64,000 nt of DNA from Zanthoxylum bungeanum (GCA_019454045.1 SKCR01006514.1:186001-250000); one strand, 5' to 3'. Counted from the stretch's first letter, positions 33,419-46,813 are shown. The notes: generated by a model not told the origin, from the sequence alone. Program-made: numbers and translations.

Positions 33419-33580
33419 AGTGTGATTTTGAGTTAAAAAGCTTAAAATTTAGTTGTTAGGTTTTGAGTTCGAGTCTATAGGTGCATTTCTTATAAGTATT
33501 TGAAACAACCGATAATTTTACCTGCTCCACATAAATCTGAATCAAATGATTTGACGGTGATATTTTCAACATTTCCACGC
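33419..33580 (+). mobile_element. tRNA-derived SINE copy, diverged
   Basis: Shares TTTTGAGTTCGAGTC (degraded B box), GGTGCATTTCTTATAAG and TTTTACCTGCTCCAC blocks with the better copies. There is no A tail or clear TSD. Confidence 0.6.
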
Positions 33581-35383
33581 AGAAATATTGCATATCCAGA
33601 TGAATATGATATGACTAGGTATTGCTTTCATAATTTCTCAGCAACACTGCCTTCATAGTACCTGACAACTCGCTAAATTTCACGAGTCCGTAGCCGATCT
33701 CATCTAATAAGTATTTTTTTTTTGGTTTAAGTTTATTTACCAATTTTAACAAAATTGGATGGAATATCTGATCTATCTCTAAAAGCAACAGCTGACGTGG
33801 AAAAATAAGTTGGTTTATCCAATTGGGACTTTTTTTTTCTTTTTTCTTTAATAACGAGATTCGCTTATGCTCAATTGAAGCAAAACCGAAAGCTAGTGGG
33901 GCAAAAAAAAAATGAAAAATAAAATATTAACAAGAGTATAACAAAAGAAGAAACTAGGATAAAATACTTTCTTTCTACAAATCACCATGCTTAATTAGAA
34001 AGTAAAGCCATTAAGATATTTTTTTTGAATAAAAGGTCTTGATGACGAGGTTTATGAAAAGATCTCACATTCTAATTAGGAGTATCTAAGATTTTTTCTT
34101 GAAAGACCACATCAAATGAGTAAATTAATATTAAATAAAGATAAAAATAAGAGTTCACGAAAATGTTTGAGAGAATAATTAAAACTACTAGATAAGAGAA
34201 GTAGTGATAGAAATAGAAATAAAAGATATCTGTCTTGTTAAAACCTTTATCGGTAAACCACAAAAGAGAAACCTGAAATTGATGAAGTTGATCCACTACC
34301 GATTCCACGGTGGATCAATATTGCGACGGAGAAGAAAAGTATTAACAAAAAAGAAATCACATTCCAACCAAATTTTCTTCCATCTCTTATCAAGGGCGAG
34401 ATCAATCCATCAACATACTATTAAGATATAGTTTAAGTACAAATCATTAATTAATTTAGATCTAATGCTGAGATGTCACACTTGTATTTATAAAATAGGC
34501 GATTAAGATTAATTAAATATATACTTTTATCCAATTACTATAGTATAAAAAACTCAACACAAATCTCATCAGTTCAATATATTGAATCCAAATCACATGC
34601 AGTTTTTATTAATATTATATTTTTAGGGACAATAAGCATAACTCTCTTCATGTTTGAAAAAACTAATCGAACCCCTCATGATGTTTAAAAATTAAACAAA
34701 ATCTCCTACTATTATAACAAATTTTAGTTTAAAAAGTTATGAATCCTGATCGGAATTCATTATCCCACATCATTTGGTCCATGATTCAAGACGATTAGAA
34801 CTATTTATTCATCTCGAATGAGACTCGGTTGGGACGTGACGTCCCAATTTTCATCTCTACCTAATAATTTTACTGAGAAAGAGTATTTTTGGAAGGCATG
34901 AAGTTTTGTTTAGTTTTTAAATAGTAAGAGAGTTCCGATTAATTTTTTCAAACAAAAGGGAGTACTTAGGCTCATTTTCCCAATATTCTTATTATCATTT
35001 GTGATTCACCATGGAATGGGAAAGTGTTATAATTTGTTACTTTTGTTTAAGATAACCTTTTAATTAGAACCGCAGTATTTGAATACCAATTAAAAAGTTA
35101 TGGTCTAGCTAATTAAGAATCTTTTACGGCTCATAAACAAATCTCATTTTTTTTTTCTAAAAAGAAATTAGACTATTCAAAAGATCAAGTCAAGATGCCA
35201 GTATATTAATTAGCAAACTTCACACGACTTGCTTTCGGTGATATTTGGAAAACGTTGCATAATTTTTAGGGCAAATATGCTCATGCTCCGTTATTTCCTA
35301 GAGCTTCAACAATTATTTTCTGTTACTTTTGACTTTTTAATGATAAAATAGCAAATCTTTCTTACACGTCAATACATATGATA

Positions 35384-35560
35384 GGTCTTGTGTTTGATGG
35401 TGAAGGGTCCAGAATCTCACCTTGAGGTTCTGGGTTCGAATCCAGGGGGTGCAACTTCTTGTAAGAGCCTGGGGCAGCCGGGGGTTTTACCTGCGCCGCA
35501 GCCCAGAATGGGTGGTTTGGTGGCGGAGTTTCCAACGATTTCAAAAAAAAAAAAAAAAAA
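35384..35560 (+). mobile_element. tRNA-derived SINE, 5' truncated
   Basis: Nearly identical to 31361-31549 from GATGGTGAAGGGTCCAG onward, including the B box GGTTCGAATCC, with an 18-base A tail. The first ~15 bases of the family are missing or altered and no clear TSD is seen. Confidence 0.88.
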
Positions 35561-35685
35561 TGATTATATTAGCCTACGTGCTTTATTCTTATTCCTTTTG
35601 ACACATAATTAATGACGATCCGCCGAATAAAAACTAGTATTTATTAAAATGATAGGAGCATTTTGATTTTTTTTCTCCGTAATAA

Positions 35686-35686
35686 A

Positions 35687-35732
<46 letters not shown>

Positions 35733-35740
35733 TATATATA
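35686..35740. repeat. (TA)n microsatellite
   Basis: About 55 bp of nearly pure TA with one interruption (ATAATA). No other feature is associated. Confidence 0.95.
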
Positions 35741-36404
35741 AAGAGAAGACTAAAAAAATATCATGACATACAACAGGTAAAAAAATAAAGGAGAATTAAA
35801 TAGATTTTATTCGAAACAGATATAAGACTAACTTTTTAGTTAAGTAATAAACTTAACTATAATGACTAAGTAAATATTCTTAGGCATATCTGATTGTCAC
35901 TGATTCGGGATGATGCATATCTTTTTGTGTTTTTGGGCTGGTGATAATGTCAAATGTATGTGGAAAGTTTGGATACTGAGAATAAATTTCTAGTAAGCCA
36001 TTAGATTATTCTCCTCAACTGGCCTTCTATGTTGAGATGTCTCAACTTCGTCTATATATTTATATCGCAATATCTTTTCGTAGTCGGTCTAAAAGTCGGA
36101 TACAAAAAAAGTATTGTGTTAGATTTTAACAACTATTATATAATTTTTCAGTTTTTTTATGATATGAATATATTATTCTAGAATAATTGAAGTTAAATCA
36201 CGAAAATTTCATTAAAAAAACACAGAGATTAGTGTAAAACACTAAAATTGTGATTTAATTTAGAACTTAACATGTAACTTTATCAAAGAAACATTATTGC
36301 GAACAAGAATCTGCATCAAATTAACCAATCTAAATTTATTTTTGTTTTTATTTTTATTTTTCGATCTGATAACTAATGGCTCACATAATTAATGAGACAA
36401 AAAT

Positions 36405-36829
36405 GATGAGTTTCATTCAGTACACAGAGATGGATTCCATTACTTTAAAGCGTGTCCAGTTACAATCTTATGGACACAAAAATCATTCCAGAACATAACA
36501 CAAGTCAGAATCAATCTCAGATGCTATTAGTAACTCTTCATATATAAGTGTCGGCAATATTCTCAACCTAAATCAAACCAAACAAAAGCATTTTTCCACT
36601 AGATAAATCGGTTACATGGATCTAATTCTATTTTCATTAAGCTCGGTTGATACGATCCAAGATGTTCAAGATGAACTTCTTTCACATGCCAACTTGAATC
36701 ACTAAAATCGGATATCAGATAAGAAAGTTACGGTCAAAATACAAAAAACTGCACAAATCCTATCATTGCATATATCAAATCGGAAATGTAAGTTTATTGC
36801 GCTAAGTTCATCTTATGTATCCTCCAAGT
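36405..36829. repeat. Left copy of ~400 bp duplication flanking element B
   Basis: From AGTTTCATTCAGTACACAG to TTATGTATCCTC this matches 52123-52505 at roughly 90% with one ~35 bp indel. It ends five bases (CAAGT) before the LTR start, while the right copy begins directly at the other LTR's end. Confidence 0.9.
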
Positions 36830-37721
36830 TGTTGGCAGTCTGGTTTTCGTGTCAGGGACAATAATGTAATATTATTCCCGGGATTCAACCTTCCTTCAGC
36901 AATGAATTTGTTTGGTTATGGGAAACCAAAAGCAAACTTTGGTAAGGGAGAAGAGCATGCAGATTAACATAAGAAGTTAACGTGGTTCGGCGGATCGAGT
37001 CCAGTCTACGTCCACGGGCACAAAATGGATGATATTTTACTATTATAATACGCTCGGGCCGACCTGTTTGTGGTCGGTCTATGTGGGAACCGAGCTATTT
37101 TACAAAGGGAATTATAAAACTCTCTCCATCTCACTCCCTTTTTTTTTGTATCTCCCCACCCTCTCCTTCACAAAAAAAAAAAGACTTCCCCTTATATATA
37201 TACTAAGTTTGAGGCGGCAAAGATGAGACGGTTGTTGTTCCCATTTCTGCAGAGTCTTCCACGTGAACCTGCTTCATTTATTAAGCTCCATGCCCTAGGC
37301 CTGCTTCTGTCGAAAGTGAACCCGCTCTATGACATCCCATCATATCAATATAACTCTTCACTGCCACATGCATTTAATAATGATGACAGCGTGGTGGGTG
37401 ATTCCGGGAAGTGACATGTGTAAAGGGAAATTATAATTTCGAGACTTCTGTCGGTTGCTAAGTGGTCGGCCTAATCATCTGCTGAACCATTCGAACCATT
37501 CCCGTCCTGCCTTGAACTGTCCGAGCCCCTCGACTTATTAGGAAGGGATCAGAGTATGCCCGAACTGATCCGACGAGCTAATGTGGTCGGTTTATGGAAA
37601 ATCGCGTCGAAACACATGCCATGGTCGGTTTAAACTAGGGGATTACGTCTGGGCTTCTGCCGAGCCGAGAAGTGTTTAACACTTTCCGAATACCGACTAA
37701 GAAAAATTTCACCCCTGCCCC
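36830..37721 (-). repeat. Element B 3' LTR, larger part
   Basis: Aligns with 51195-52030, starting TGTTGG and including GGGACAATA.TG.AATATTATTCC and ACGTGGTTCGGCGGATC. Interrupted at 37722 by the hAT element; the last 44 bp resume at 47765-47808. Confidence 0.88.
37714..37721. repeat. 8 bp TSD CCTGCCCC of the hAT element, left copy
   Basis: CCTGCCCC occurs at 37714-37721 and 47757-47764, on either side of the hAT element. An 8 bp duplication is the hAT hallmark. The second LTR copy of element B (near 52073) shows the uninterrupted site. Confidence 0.88.
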
Positions 37722-37988
37722 TAGACCCGGCCGGCGGTTCGGTTCCGGTTCGGAACCGAACCGAACCGGCCGGGTTCCGGTTCCACACTTAAGTGGAACC
37801 GAAACCTAAAACCGAACCGGAACCGAACCGTTCGGTTCCGGTTCGGTTCGGTTCCTTTTTTTTTAAAATTAATTAAAATAAAAAAATGAGATTAAATTTA
37901 TAAATAAAAAAATTTATTACATTGAAGAGCTTGAGCTTAAATTTTTAAAAATTTAAGTTGCCTACGTATCCTCCAAGGGTGAGAGGAA

Positions 37989-38875
37989 TCAAAGCTCACG
38001 TAGTTCCATTACAAGTTTTAGTCTTTTAGACATATCCCCTTTGTAAATTATAATTTTACAATTATCAATCATCATTATCAGTTGATCCTTCGGCTCGGTT
38101 CCGCTTGCACTTGTTGCAGAAGCATTATCGAACAAATCTTCACAATCATCGGGGGCATCTTCTTGTTGTCTCAGATCAGCTCGAGTCCAATCATCCACAC
38201 AAGCTGTTGCATCTTTGTATTGAAATGCTTGACATAAAAGAAAATAAGTAGAATTCCAACGTGTTGGAACATCTCTAGAAAATTTAATCGGTTTACTACC
38301 ATTTATTTTACAAAACTTGGTCCATTCTCTCCTAACTTGAGAATATGACCAAATACAATTAAGTGCCATTTTAATTGGATCAAGGAAATGAGATAATAAT
38401 TTTAAACCGTCTTGCACACATAAGTTTAGGACATGACATGTACAACGAATATGAAAAAATCGACCCCTAAATTTGGTTCACATAAGGATTTTAAATCATT
38501 AATGGATGCAGTATTTGCAGATGCATTATCAAATCCAATTGTTAAAATTTTTTCTACTAAACCATATTCATTAAAAATTACCTTCATCATTCTATAAATA
38601 TTTTGTGCAGTATGTGGGTCATCAAAAACTCTAAATGCAATAAGTCTTTTTTGCATGGTAAATGATGCATCAATCCAATGACAAGTCACACCCATGTATG
38701 AGTGTGTTTGCCAATGGTCACTCCAAATATCAGAACATATAGAAATACGATCTTTCATCTCTTTAAATATTTCATTTAAAATAATTTTATCATCTTTATA
38801 TAATTTGAAAATATGACGTTTTGTTGTGTTTCGAGACATTCTACATGCAGCAGGGTTTAAAGCATTATGCACGTA
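37989..38875 (-). pseudogene. hAT transposase, central and C-terminal part
   Basis: The minus-strand reading continues from the BED-finger part at 46814 in the same frame once element C and one ATTAG are set aside. It includes SICSDIWSDHWQTHSYMGVT and IGFDNASANTASIN (catalytic-core motifs of the hAT DDE region). A one-base slip in a T run near 38458 moves the next part (CHVLNLCVQDGLK, DVPTRWNSTYFLL) into another frame, which ends at 37989. The hATC dimerisation domain at the C-terminus is absent. Resembles RICESLEEPER/DAYSLEEPER-type proteins. Confidence 0.88.
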
Positions 38876-38880
38876 ATTAG
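38876..38880. repeat. TSD ATTAG of element C, left copy
   Basis: ATTAG is at 38876-38880 and again at 46814-46818, directly outside both LTRs. Confidence 0.93.
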
Positions 38881-39474
38881 TGTGGATGCTGGAATTCGAC
38901 CGAGGTCCACAATCAGAATTTGTAGGTTGGGGGCATTAGCGATCCTGCAAGACAAAGGTAGAGTGAGCGGGAGCAGACTACCCACCGGTGTGGTGGGTGC
39001 CGGGGGCACTCCGACGCTCAAGTCAGTAGCATGAAATGAGCGGTAATTATGTAAATGTAAAAGGTAGGTTTGATGTTACCTTGACCTCTTTGGGTGGCCA
39101 TGAGGATGGTATGAAGTGTTTAAGAAATGTGAAGCTCTGAGAGCTTGTGTCAGAGAGCAGAAGCTGTAAGAGAGAAGTCAGGCTTGCTCCCCCTGTTTCT
39201 CGAATTGTGTTGTAATTTATAGATGAAGATGAATGACTTTTGCAGCTGGCATCAGTCCCACAATGTGCTAAGATATCACTATTTAATGATCAAAGTGGAG
39301 CAATTAGGTTAAGTGGGGAATGTTAGGTAAGGTTTTGGCTTTATGTATGAATCAAGTGGAATAAGGTTTTTATTGGGCTTTATCTTGGGCTTTCATCTCT
39401 GTCTATGGGCTTTATCTGACATTGGTTTCGAATGGAAAGACAGTTTTACCCCTGGCCCAAATTTGGCACGTACA
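38881..39474 (-). repeat. Element C 3' LTR, 594 bp
   Basis: Starts TGTGGATGCTGG and ends GGCACGTACA on the plus strand. Contains ACCGGTGTGGTGGGTGCCGG followed by GGCACTCCGACGCTC, a block conserved in the LTRs at 48274 and 3770. Confidence 0.95.
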
Positions 39475-39639
39475 GTTTGTCCCCTACTCTCTAAGTCAAG
39501 AAGTCCTTGACTTGGAGAGTATTTCACTATATGTTGAATAGAACAAGATGTAAGAGTACCAGTCAAGAATGTACTAGTTCATGTTTCATACGACAGAGTG
39601 AATTCAATGCATGGATTATGAGTAGTCCAAGTCTTCAAC

Positions 39640-41690
39640 TTGGCTTGACACAAGCCATTGGGAATGTCCCCAGTCGACTGAACCATAATACGGTTCATGA
39701 GTATATTCCATACGACAAGTGTAAACTGGACAGAGGAAGTCCAGGTCTTCAACTTGGCTCGACACAAGCCATGGGGAATGTCAACGGTCGACTGAACCAG
39801 ATGAAAGTTCAGGAAAATCTATATATTACCGGTCAAGGACCAGAGGATCTAGACCAGATGAAGGTCATGTGAACTTGACTCGTTATGAGCCATAGGGGAT
39901 GTCCCCAGTCTACTGAACCAAATAAAGGCCAGGACAATCTCCGTACTACTGGTCAAGGACCAGAAGAGTCTTCAGATTTTTCTAGTCCAGATGAAGATCA
40001 GGATAATCAATTAACTCTACATGAGTCCGTGAGGGACATCCCCAGTCGACTGATCCGGACGAAGATCGGGATAATCAATTGACTCTATATGAGCCGTGGG
40101 GGATGTCCCCAGTCGACTGATCCAGTTGATGATCAGGATAATCAATTGACTCTATATGAGCCATGGGGGAAGTCCCCAGTCGACTGATCCAGTTGATGAT
40201 CAGGATAATCAATTGACTCTATATGAGCCATGGGGGAAGTCCCCAGTCGATTGATTCAGATGATGATCAGGATAATCCCCATACTACGGGTCAAAGGACC
40301 AGGGGAATTTACAATATCGTCTGACCAGATGAAGGTCAGGTCTTCAACTTGACTCTACATGAGCCATGGGGAATGTTCCCAGTCGACTGAACCAGACGAA
40401 GGTCAGGATAATCAATTAACTCTATATGAGCCATGGGGGATGTCCCTAGTCGACTGATCCAGTTGATGATCAGGATAATCAATTGACTCTATATGAGCCA
40501 TGGGGGAAGTCCCCAGTCGACTGATTCAGATGATGATCAGGATAATCCCCATACTACGGGTCAAAGGACCAGGGGAATTTACAATATCGTCTGACCAGAT
40601 GAAGGTCAGGTCTTCAACTTGACTCTACATGAGCCAATGGGGGATGTCCCCAGTCGACTGAACCAGATGAAGGTCAGGTATAATCAATTAACTCTATATG
40701 AGCCATGGGGGATGTCCCCAGTCGACTGATCCAGTTGATGATCAGGATAATCAATTCTCTATATGAGCCATGGGGGAAGTCCCCAGTCGACTGATTCAGA
40801 TGATGATCAGGATAATCCCCATACTACGGGTCAAAGGACCAGGGGAATTTACAATATCGTCTGACCAGATGAAGGTCAGGTCTTCAACTTGACTCTACAT
40901 GAGCCAATGGGGGATGTCCCCAGTCGACTGAACCAGATGAAAGTCAGGATAATCAATTAACTCTATATGAGCCATGGGGGATGTCCCCAGTCGACTGATC
41001 CAGTTGATGATCAGGATAATCAATTGACTCTATATGAGCCATGGGGGAAGTCCCCAGTCGACTGATTCAGATGATGATCAGGATAATCCCCATACTACGG
41101 GTCAAAGGACCAGGGGAATTTACAATATCGTCTGACCAGATGAAGGTCAGGTCTTCAACTTGACTCTACATGAGCCAATGAGGGATGTCCCCAGTCGACT
41201 GAACCAGATGAAGGTCAGGATAATCAATTAACTCTATATGAGCCATGGGGGATGTCCCCAGTCGACTGATCCAGTTGAAGATCAGGATAATCAATTAACT
41301 CTATATGAGCCATGAGGGATGTCCCCAGTCGACTGATCCAGTTGATGATCAGGATAATCAATTGACTCTATATGAGCCATGGGGGAAGTCCCCAGTCGAC
41401 TGATTCAGATGATGATCAGGATAATCCCCATACAACGGGTCAAAGGACTATGGGAATTTACAATATCGTCTGACCAGATGAAGGTCAGGTCTTCAACTTG
41501 ACTCTACATGAGCCAATGAGGGATGTCCCCAGTCGACTGAACCAGATGAAGGTCAGGATAATCAATTAACTCTATATGAGCCATGGGGGATGTCCCCAGT
41601 CGACTGATCGAGTTGATGATCAGGATGATCAATTGACTCTATATGAGCCATGGGGGATGTCCCCTATGGAGGATGTTTCGTTTTCTTATG
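39640..41690 (-). repeat. 67 bp tandem array with 270 bp higher-order repeat
   Basis: The basic unit is about 67 bp and ends ATATGAGCCATGGGGGATGT CCCCAGTCGACT. Four variants make a 270 bp higher-order unit, marked by the GGGTCAAAGGACC segment at 40288, 40558, 40828 and 41099 (spacing 270, 270, 271), then 41437 (338, one extra 67 bp unit). Each unit has GGGGA-TG-TCCCC and the palindrome AGTCGACT side by side. Confidence 0.93.
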
Positions 41691-44250
41691 TGTCAAGACG
41701 ACCATACATATTGATAAAGGTACAGAGAGTCTACAGATACTAGATCTGATGAAAGTCTAAGAAGATTTCATTCTACAACACTTGAAAAAGTACATCAGAG
41801 TTTACATTACCCGATGAAGGTCCAAGAAAGTCTACACACTCTACTATACCTAATGAAGATACATGAGAGTCTACAGATCCCGTATATGATGAAGATCCAC
41901 GGGGGTCTTCATTCTTCATTCTACATGGTCTAATATGAGTCAATGAGTATTTTTACTCTACTAGACCTGAAGAAGGTCTATGAGAGTCTTTCCTTCTCAT
42001 ACTACTAGTTCTGATGAAGGTCCATGATACTACTGTCGAATGGACTATCAAATGGACCTGATGAAGGTCCATAAGGCACAGTCGAATGAACCTAATGAAT
42101 ATCTATGAGAATCTTCATACTACAAGACCTGATGAAGGTCACGAGACTACTGTCGAATGGACATGTCGCATGGACTTGATGTATATCTATCAATGTTATT
42201 ATCATTCATTCTGTTGATGAGGATTTATGAGACTACGATCGAATGACTTAATAAAGGTCTATATGAATCTTCTTTCTACCTGACCTGATGAAGGTCAGGA
42301 GACTACGGTCGAATGAACCTAATGAAGGTTCATGAAGCTATGATCGAATGAACCTGATGAAGGTCCATGTGAATTTTCATTCTACCTCTCCATGAGACTA
42401 CGGTTGAAAGTATCTGTAGTATGGACTTGATAAATGTCTACCTAGGTCATCACTTACTATACTAGACCTGAAGAAGGTCTATGATGCTACAATGGAATGA
42501 ACTTTGATGAAAGTCATCACTCTTCACTCTCCTATGAGACTACTGTCGACTGGATCTGTCGAATGGATTTTATGAAAATCCAAAGAATGAAATTACTTAT
42601 TCTCTTGATGAAGATTTATGAGACTACGGTCGAATGGACTTTATGAAAGTCCAAAGAATTCATGACTCACTCTCCTAGACCTGATGAAGGTCCATGAGAC
42701 TATGGTCGAATGAACTTGGAGAATATCTGTCAAGGATATCACTCTTCATACTTCTACAATACTACTATCGAATGAAGTTTGTCGAATAGGCCTGATGAAG
42801 GTCCAATAGAATATGGAGATAAACTTGATTAAAGCCATCAATGTCACCTCCATTCTACTAGACTACAGACGAATGGACTTAATGGAAGTCCAAGGAGGTC
42901 ATTACTCACTATCATAGATTTGATAAAGGTCCAAGAGACAAAGGTAGAAAAGACTTTGAAAAATATCTATCAAGGTCATCACTCTTGACATTTCTACGAT
43001 ACTACCGTCGACTGGACTCATCGAACGGACTTGATGGAATTCCAATGAAGTCATTACTCATTATACTAGACCTGAAGAAGGTCTACGATGCTACAATTGA
43101 ATGAACTTGAAGTCATTACTCTTCTCTCTTATGTGAGACTACTGTCGACTGGACTTGTCGAATGGAGTTGAGGAAGGTCCACGAAGCTACGGTCGAATGA
43201 ACCTGATGATTATCTATGAGAATCTTCATTCTACCTATTCATGATACTACTGTCGAATGGAACTGACAATGATCCATGAGACACTGTCGTATGAAACTAA
43301 TGCATGTTTATGAGAATCACCGCTCTACTAAACTTGAAAAAGATTGGTTGACTGAACCTGTTGTAAGTCCAAGTGAATCTTCATTGACCATAGCTTCATG
43401 ATACTACTGTCGAATGGAACTGACAAAGGTCCATGAGACATGGTCGAATGAAACTAATGCATGTCCATGAGAATCACCACTCTACTAGACTTGATGAAGG
43501 TCCATGAAGCTATGGTCGAATGAACTTGATGGAATGACTAAATGAATCTTCATTCTACCAATCTATGATGCTATTGTCGAATGGACCTGATAAGAGTCCA
43601 TGAGACACTATCGCATGAACCTAATGAATGTCTATAAAAATCTTCACTCTACTAGACCTGACAAAGGCCCGAGACTACTGTCGAATGAAACTAATGAATA
43701 TCAATGAGAATCTTCATATTACATGACCTAATGAAGGTCATGAGACTACTGTAGGATGAACCTGAAGAATATATGTCAAGGTCATCACTCTTCTCACCTC
43801 TACGATACTACTGTCGAGTGGAGTTTGTCGAATGGAGTTGATGGAAGTCCAAGAAGGCAATGGTCGAATGAACTTGGCCTAAGTCCAAATGAATCTTCAT
43901 TCTACCTGACCACGAAACTATTGTCGAATGGACCTGATAAGGTTCATGAGACTTTTCCAATGCTCTCCAGAGTTTATGGAAATCTATCCATAAAGTCTAT
44001 AATGGATGATAATCTTCATAGTACGTATGGAAATGATTACCCTAATATGTAGTATGGAAGAAATTGATGCTTATTGATGTCATTACTAATTATACAATAC
44101 TTGAATTAGTTTAATGATACTACAATAGAATTAACTTTGATGAAAGTCACATGGAATTTCCATACTACCTAACCTGATGTAGGTTGGTCGAATGGACCAA
44201 ATGAGGTCCAAGAAAATTTTCATTTGACTAGGCATGTTAATAGATTCCCT
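41691..44250 (-). repeat. Degenerate repeats of element C
   Basis: Irregularly spaced variants of CTGATGAAGGTCCATGAGAC, TACTGTCGAATGGAC and TCTTCATTCTAC recur dozens of times across 2.5 kb. The words GATGAAGGTC and GTCGA link them to the compact array beside them, so they look like an older, decayed part of the same expansion. No stable period can be read by eye. Confidence 0.8.
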
Positions 44251-46199
44251 ATGTAGTCTCGAGTTGGTGTAATTAATGTAGCATGAAGAAGATAACTAAC
44301 CTTTGATTTAGTCTGGAGGAGTTGAAAATCATTCCAAGTAGTCTAGGAGAGATGGGAGTTTTCCATGTTGCCTGAAGTGGATAACCATTCACCTTATTGT
44401 ATGACAATCTTTCCAAGTCTTTGGGAGCTAAAAAGTATGTTCAATAAATCGAAGTTACAAAGCTTGAGCTACTGTAGCATGCAACCCACGTGCACGATCA
44501 AATTGTGTTAGAACCCACGCGCCGAAGGGATGCCAGAAGCCATGCACCATGTGAATGACACACATGAAGGAAATGAGCCCAAATGCCAACAGCTCACTAA
44601 CGCCTTCCAAGCCCACGAGCAAGAGGCCCACGCAATAAAAGGCTTACGTATAACTCGACTGTTAGTAACTCTTTTGGGATCAATCTATAATTTAAATTGA
44701 GCTATATATATATATATATATATTGGGCAGTGAGCGCATAAGTGATGTAGTGTGGGGAAATGTGGTATGGGCAGTATATGCCAACTGGTTGCTTGCAGGC
44801 TATTGTTTAAAGTTTGAGACCTCTCATAATATATGATTTGTACATGGCCCACGTGTTTTTTTCTTTTATTCAAAGTTGTGTGGTTGCTATCTTCTTTTCA
44901 TTCTCTTTAAAACTAGGCCCACGACTTTTCTTTTTAATCTTACGCCAATTTCATTTTTCTTTTGTCAATCAAAGCAAATCTGGGCCCACCTCTCATTTTT
45001 CTTTTAATTTTGGTCAAAGTTTGGGCAATTGCTTGTGTCTTGCTGCTTGTGGGTCTACCATGTGCCGAATGGAGTTTGATTTGGGCTGTTTTGTTTGGTT
45101 AGTGGGCCGGCAGGTTGGGTCTATTGGTTTGGCATATTGATGTGTGTAGAGAGGCGTGCGGCAACCTTGTAGGTGTCGAATGATGGTTGTGCACATGGAG
45201 TAGCTTTTGTGTGGTGCTTTTTGAATAATGTAGTATGCCTTGGCGTGTCGTAGTACAGACCATTTGATCATGTGCTTCCTGTTTGGTAGCAAGTAATGTT
45301 TGGAATCATGGGCTTTTTTTTTTTTTATGCATGTGTATTAGCATTGTTGAATGGAATTGATACTAGCATTTCTTCATTTCATGTCGAGTGAGACATCACC
45401 TAATGCTGAATGTAGTGTCGAATAGAGCATTTTCTTATGCCAAACATCTCAAGCCCCATGTTGAATGAAGTATCCATCCAATGTTAGGCATGCGCATGTA
45501 GTGTCAAATGTAGCTTTTGGTAATTGGACTGTTTTTAAAGGTTATGTGCGTGTTTGAGGATATTCCTTTTGCATGTATAGTAGCTGTATGCGTGAAGCAT
45601 AGTATGTTGTTGTCGGAAATTGATGCAAGTTGAAGCATGAGAGTTTCCACTCCATAATACCTTAAGAAAATCTTTCGTGTCGTATGAAGAATATTGGAAT
45701 TCACAACGTCGCATGACGGTTATGGCCATTCTTCCAAGTCTTTGAGAGCTGATGATTTATAAAGAGAGAATGCTCAGATTTTCCTTATTGGTAGTTTGAC
45801 CCCGGGTAGACTGGAGAGAATTACTCCAACATTTCTTTTTACATGGAATAAGTGACTTGTCGTGATTGGTCGGCTGGAGAAATCTGATGGCTTCTTTGTT
45901 GATTAAATGGATAGTCGTCTGATGGTGGATTTTCACTTTCCATATTCTTGAATGCTTCTAAGAAATTGTGTTGATAAGATAATTGAAAAGAGTTATAGCC
46001 TCACGCCTTTGAGTGGCCGAAGAATAAATATGTTCCAGATACTATTGGAGATTAGTACTGGAGTTCTACATGGATCAATTTTCATCTTTTATTGATCGTA
46101 ATTGTTTTGTAGAGTGGCTGATTATGCCACCACATGATCTGGTATCTGTTTGTAAGGATTTTAGACTGAGTGGTATTTGCTTGCTATGAATCGCTAAGG
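44251..46199 (-). other. Element C leader region, non-coding
   Basis: About 2 kb between the repeats and the PBS, where gag would be expected. I find no zinc knuckle, capsid or other coding motif. A short TA repeat lies at 44702-44721. Words like TGTCGAATG near 45160 and 45410 suggest old repeat units reach into it. Confidence 0.55.
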
Positions 46200-46217
46200 C
46201 CCCACGGTGGGCGCCAA
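46200..46217 (-). other. Primer-binding site of element C
   Basis: Minus strand TTGGCGCCCACCGTGGGG directly inside the 5' LTR. It has the same TTGGCGCC start as in elements A and B, then diverges. Confidence 0.75.
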
Positions 46218-46219
46218 AT

Positions 46220-46813
46220 TGTGGATGCTGGAATTCGACCGAGGTCCACAATCAGAATTTGTAGGTTGGGGGCATTAGCGATCCTGCAAGACAAATGTAG
46301 AGTGAGCGGGAGCAGACTACCCACCGGTGTGGTGGGTGCCGGGGGCACTCCGACGCCCAAGTCAGTAACATGAAATGAGCGGTAATTATGTAAATGTAAA
46401 AGGTAGGTTTGATGTTACCTTGACCTCTTTGGGTGGCCATGAGGATGGTATGAAGTGTTTAAGAAATGTGAAGCTCTGAGAGCTTGTGTCAGAGAGCAGA
46501 AGCTGTAAGAGAGAAGTCAGGCTTGCTCCCCCTGTTTCTCGAATTGTGTTGTAATTTATAGATGAAGATGAATGACTTTTACAGCTGGCATCAGTCCCAC
46601 AATGTGCTAAGATATCACTATTTAATGATCAAAGTGGAGCAATTAGGTTAAGTGGGGAATGTTAGGTAAGGTTTTGGCTTTATGTATGAATCAAGTGGAA
46701 TAAGGTTTTTATTGGGCTTTATCTTGGGCTTTCATCTCTGTCTATGGGCTTTATCTGACATTGGTTTCGAATGGAAAGACAGTTTTACCCCTGGCCCAAA
46801 TTTGGCACGTACA
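46220..46813 (-). repeat. Element C 5' LTR, 594 bp
   Basis: Same length as the partner at 38881-39474; differences seen include AATGTAG/AAGGTAG, CGCCCAAG/CGCTCAAG, AGTAACATG/AGTAGCATG and TTTACAG/TTTGCAG. Confidence 0.95.

Larger units (their letters stand above)
32800..36404. other. Intergenic with SINEs and a TA microsatellite
   Basis: No gene recognised outside the two SINEs and the TA repeat. A perfect short palindrome, TTGGGACGTGACGTCCCAA, is at 34829-34847. Apparent open frames are short and AT-rich. Confidence 0.5.
38881..46813 (-). mobile_element. Element C: young LTR element filled with tandem repeats
   Basis: A minus-strand element of 7,933 bp with two 594 bp LTRs differing at about four positions, TSD ATTAG, a PBS-like site (minus strand TTGGCGCCCACCGTGGGGCC, 46200-46217) and a polypurine tract (plus-strand GTTTGTCCCCTACTC after 39474). 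No gag, protease, reverse transcriptase or integrase can be recognised. About 4.7 kb (39510-44250) is tandem repeat, compact at the 3' side and degenerate further in. It is the youngest layer of the nest and must have been mobilised in trans. Confidence 0.92.
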
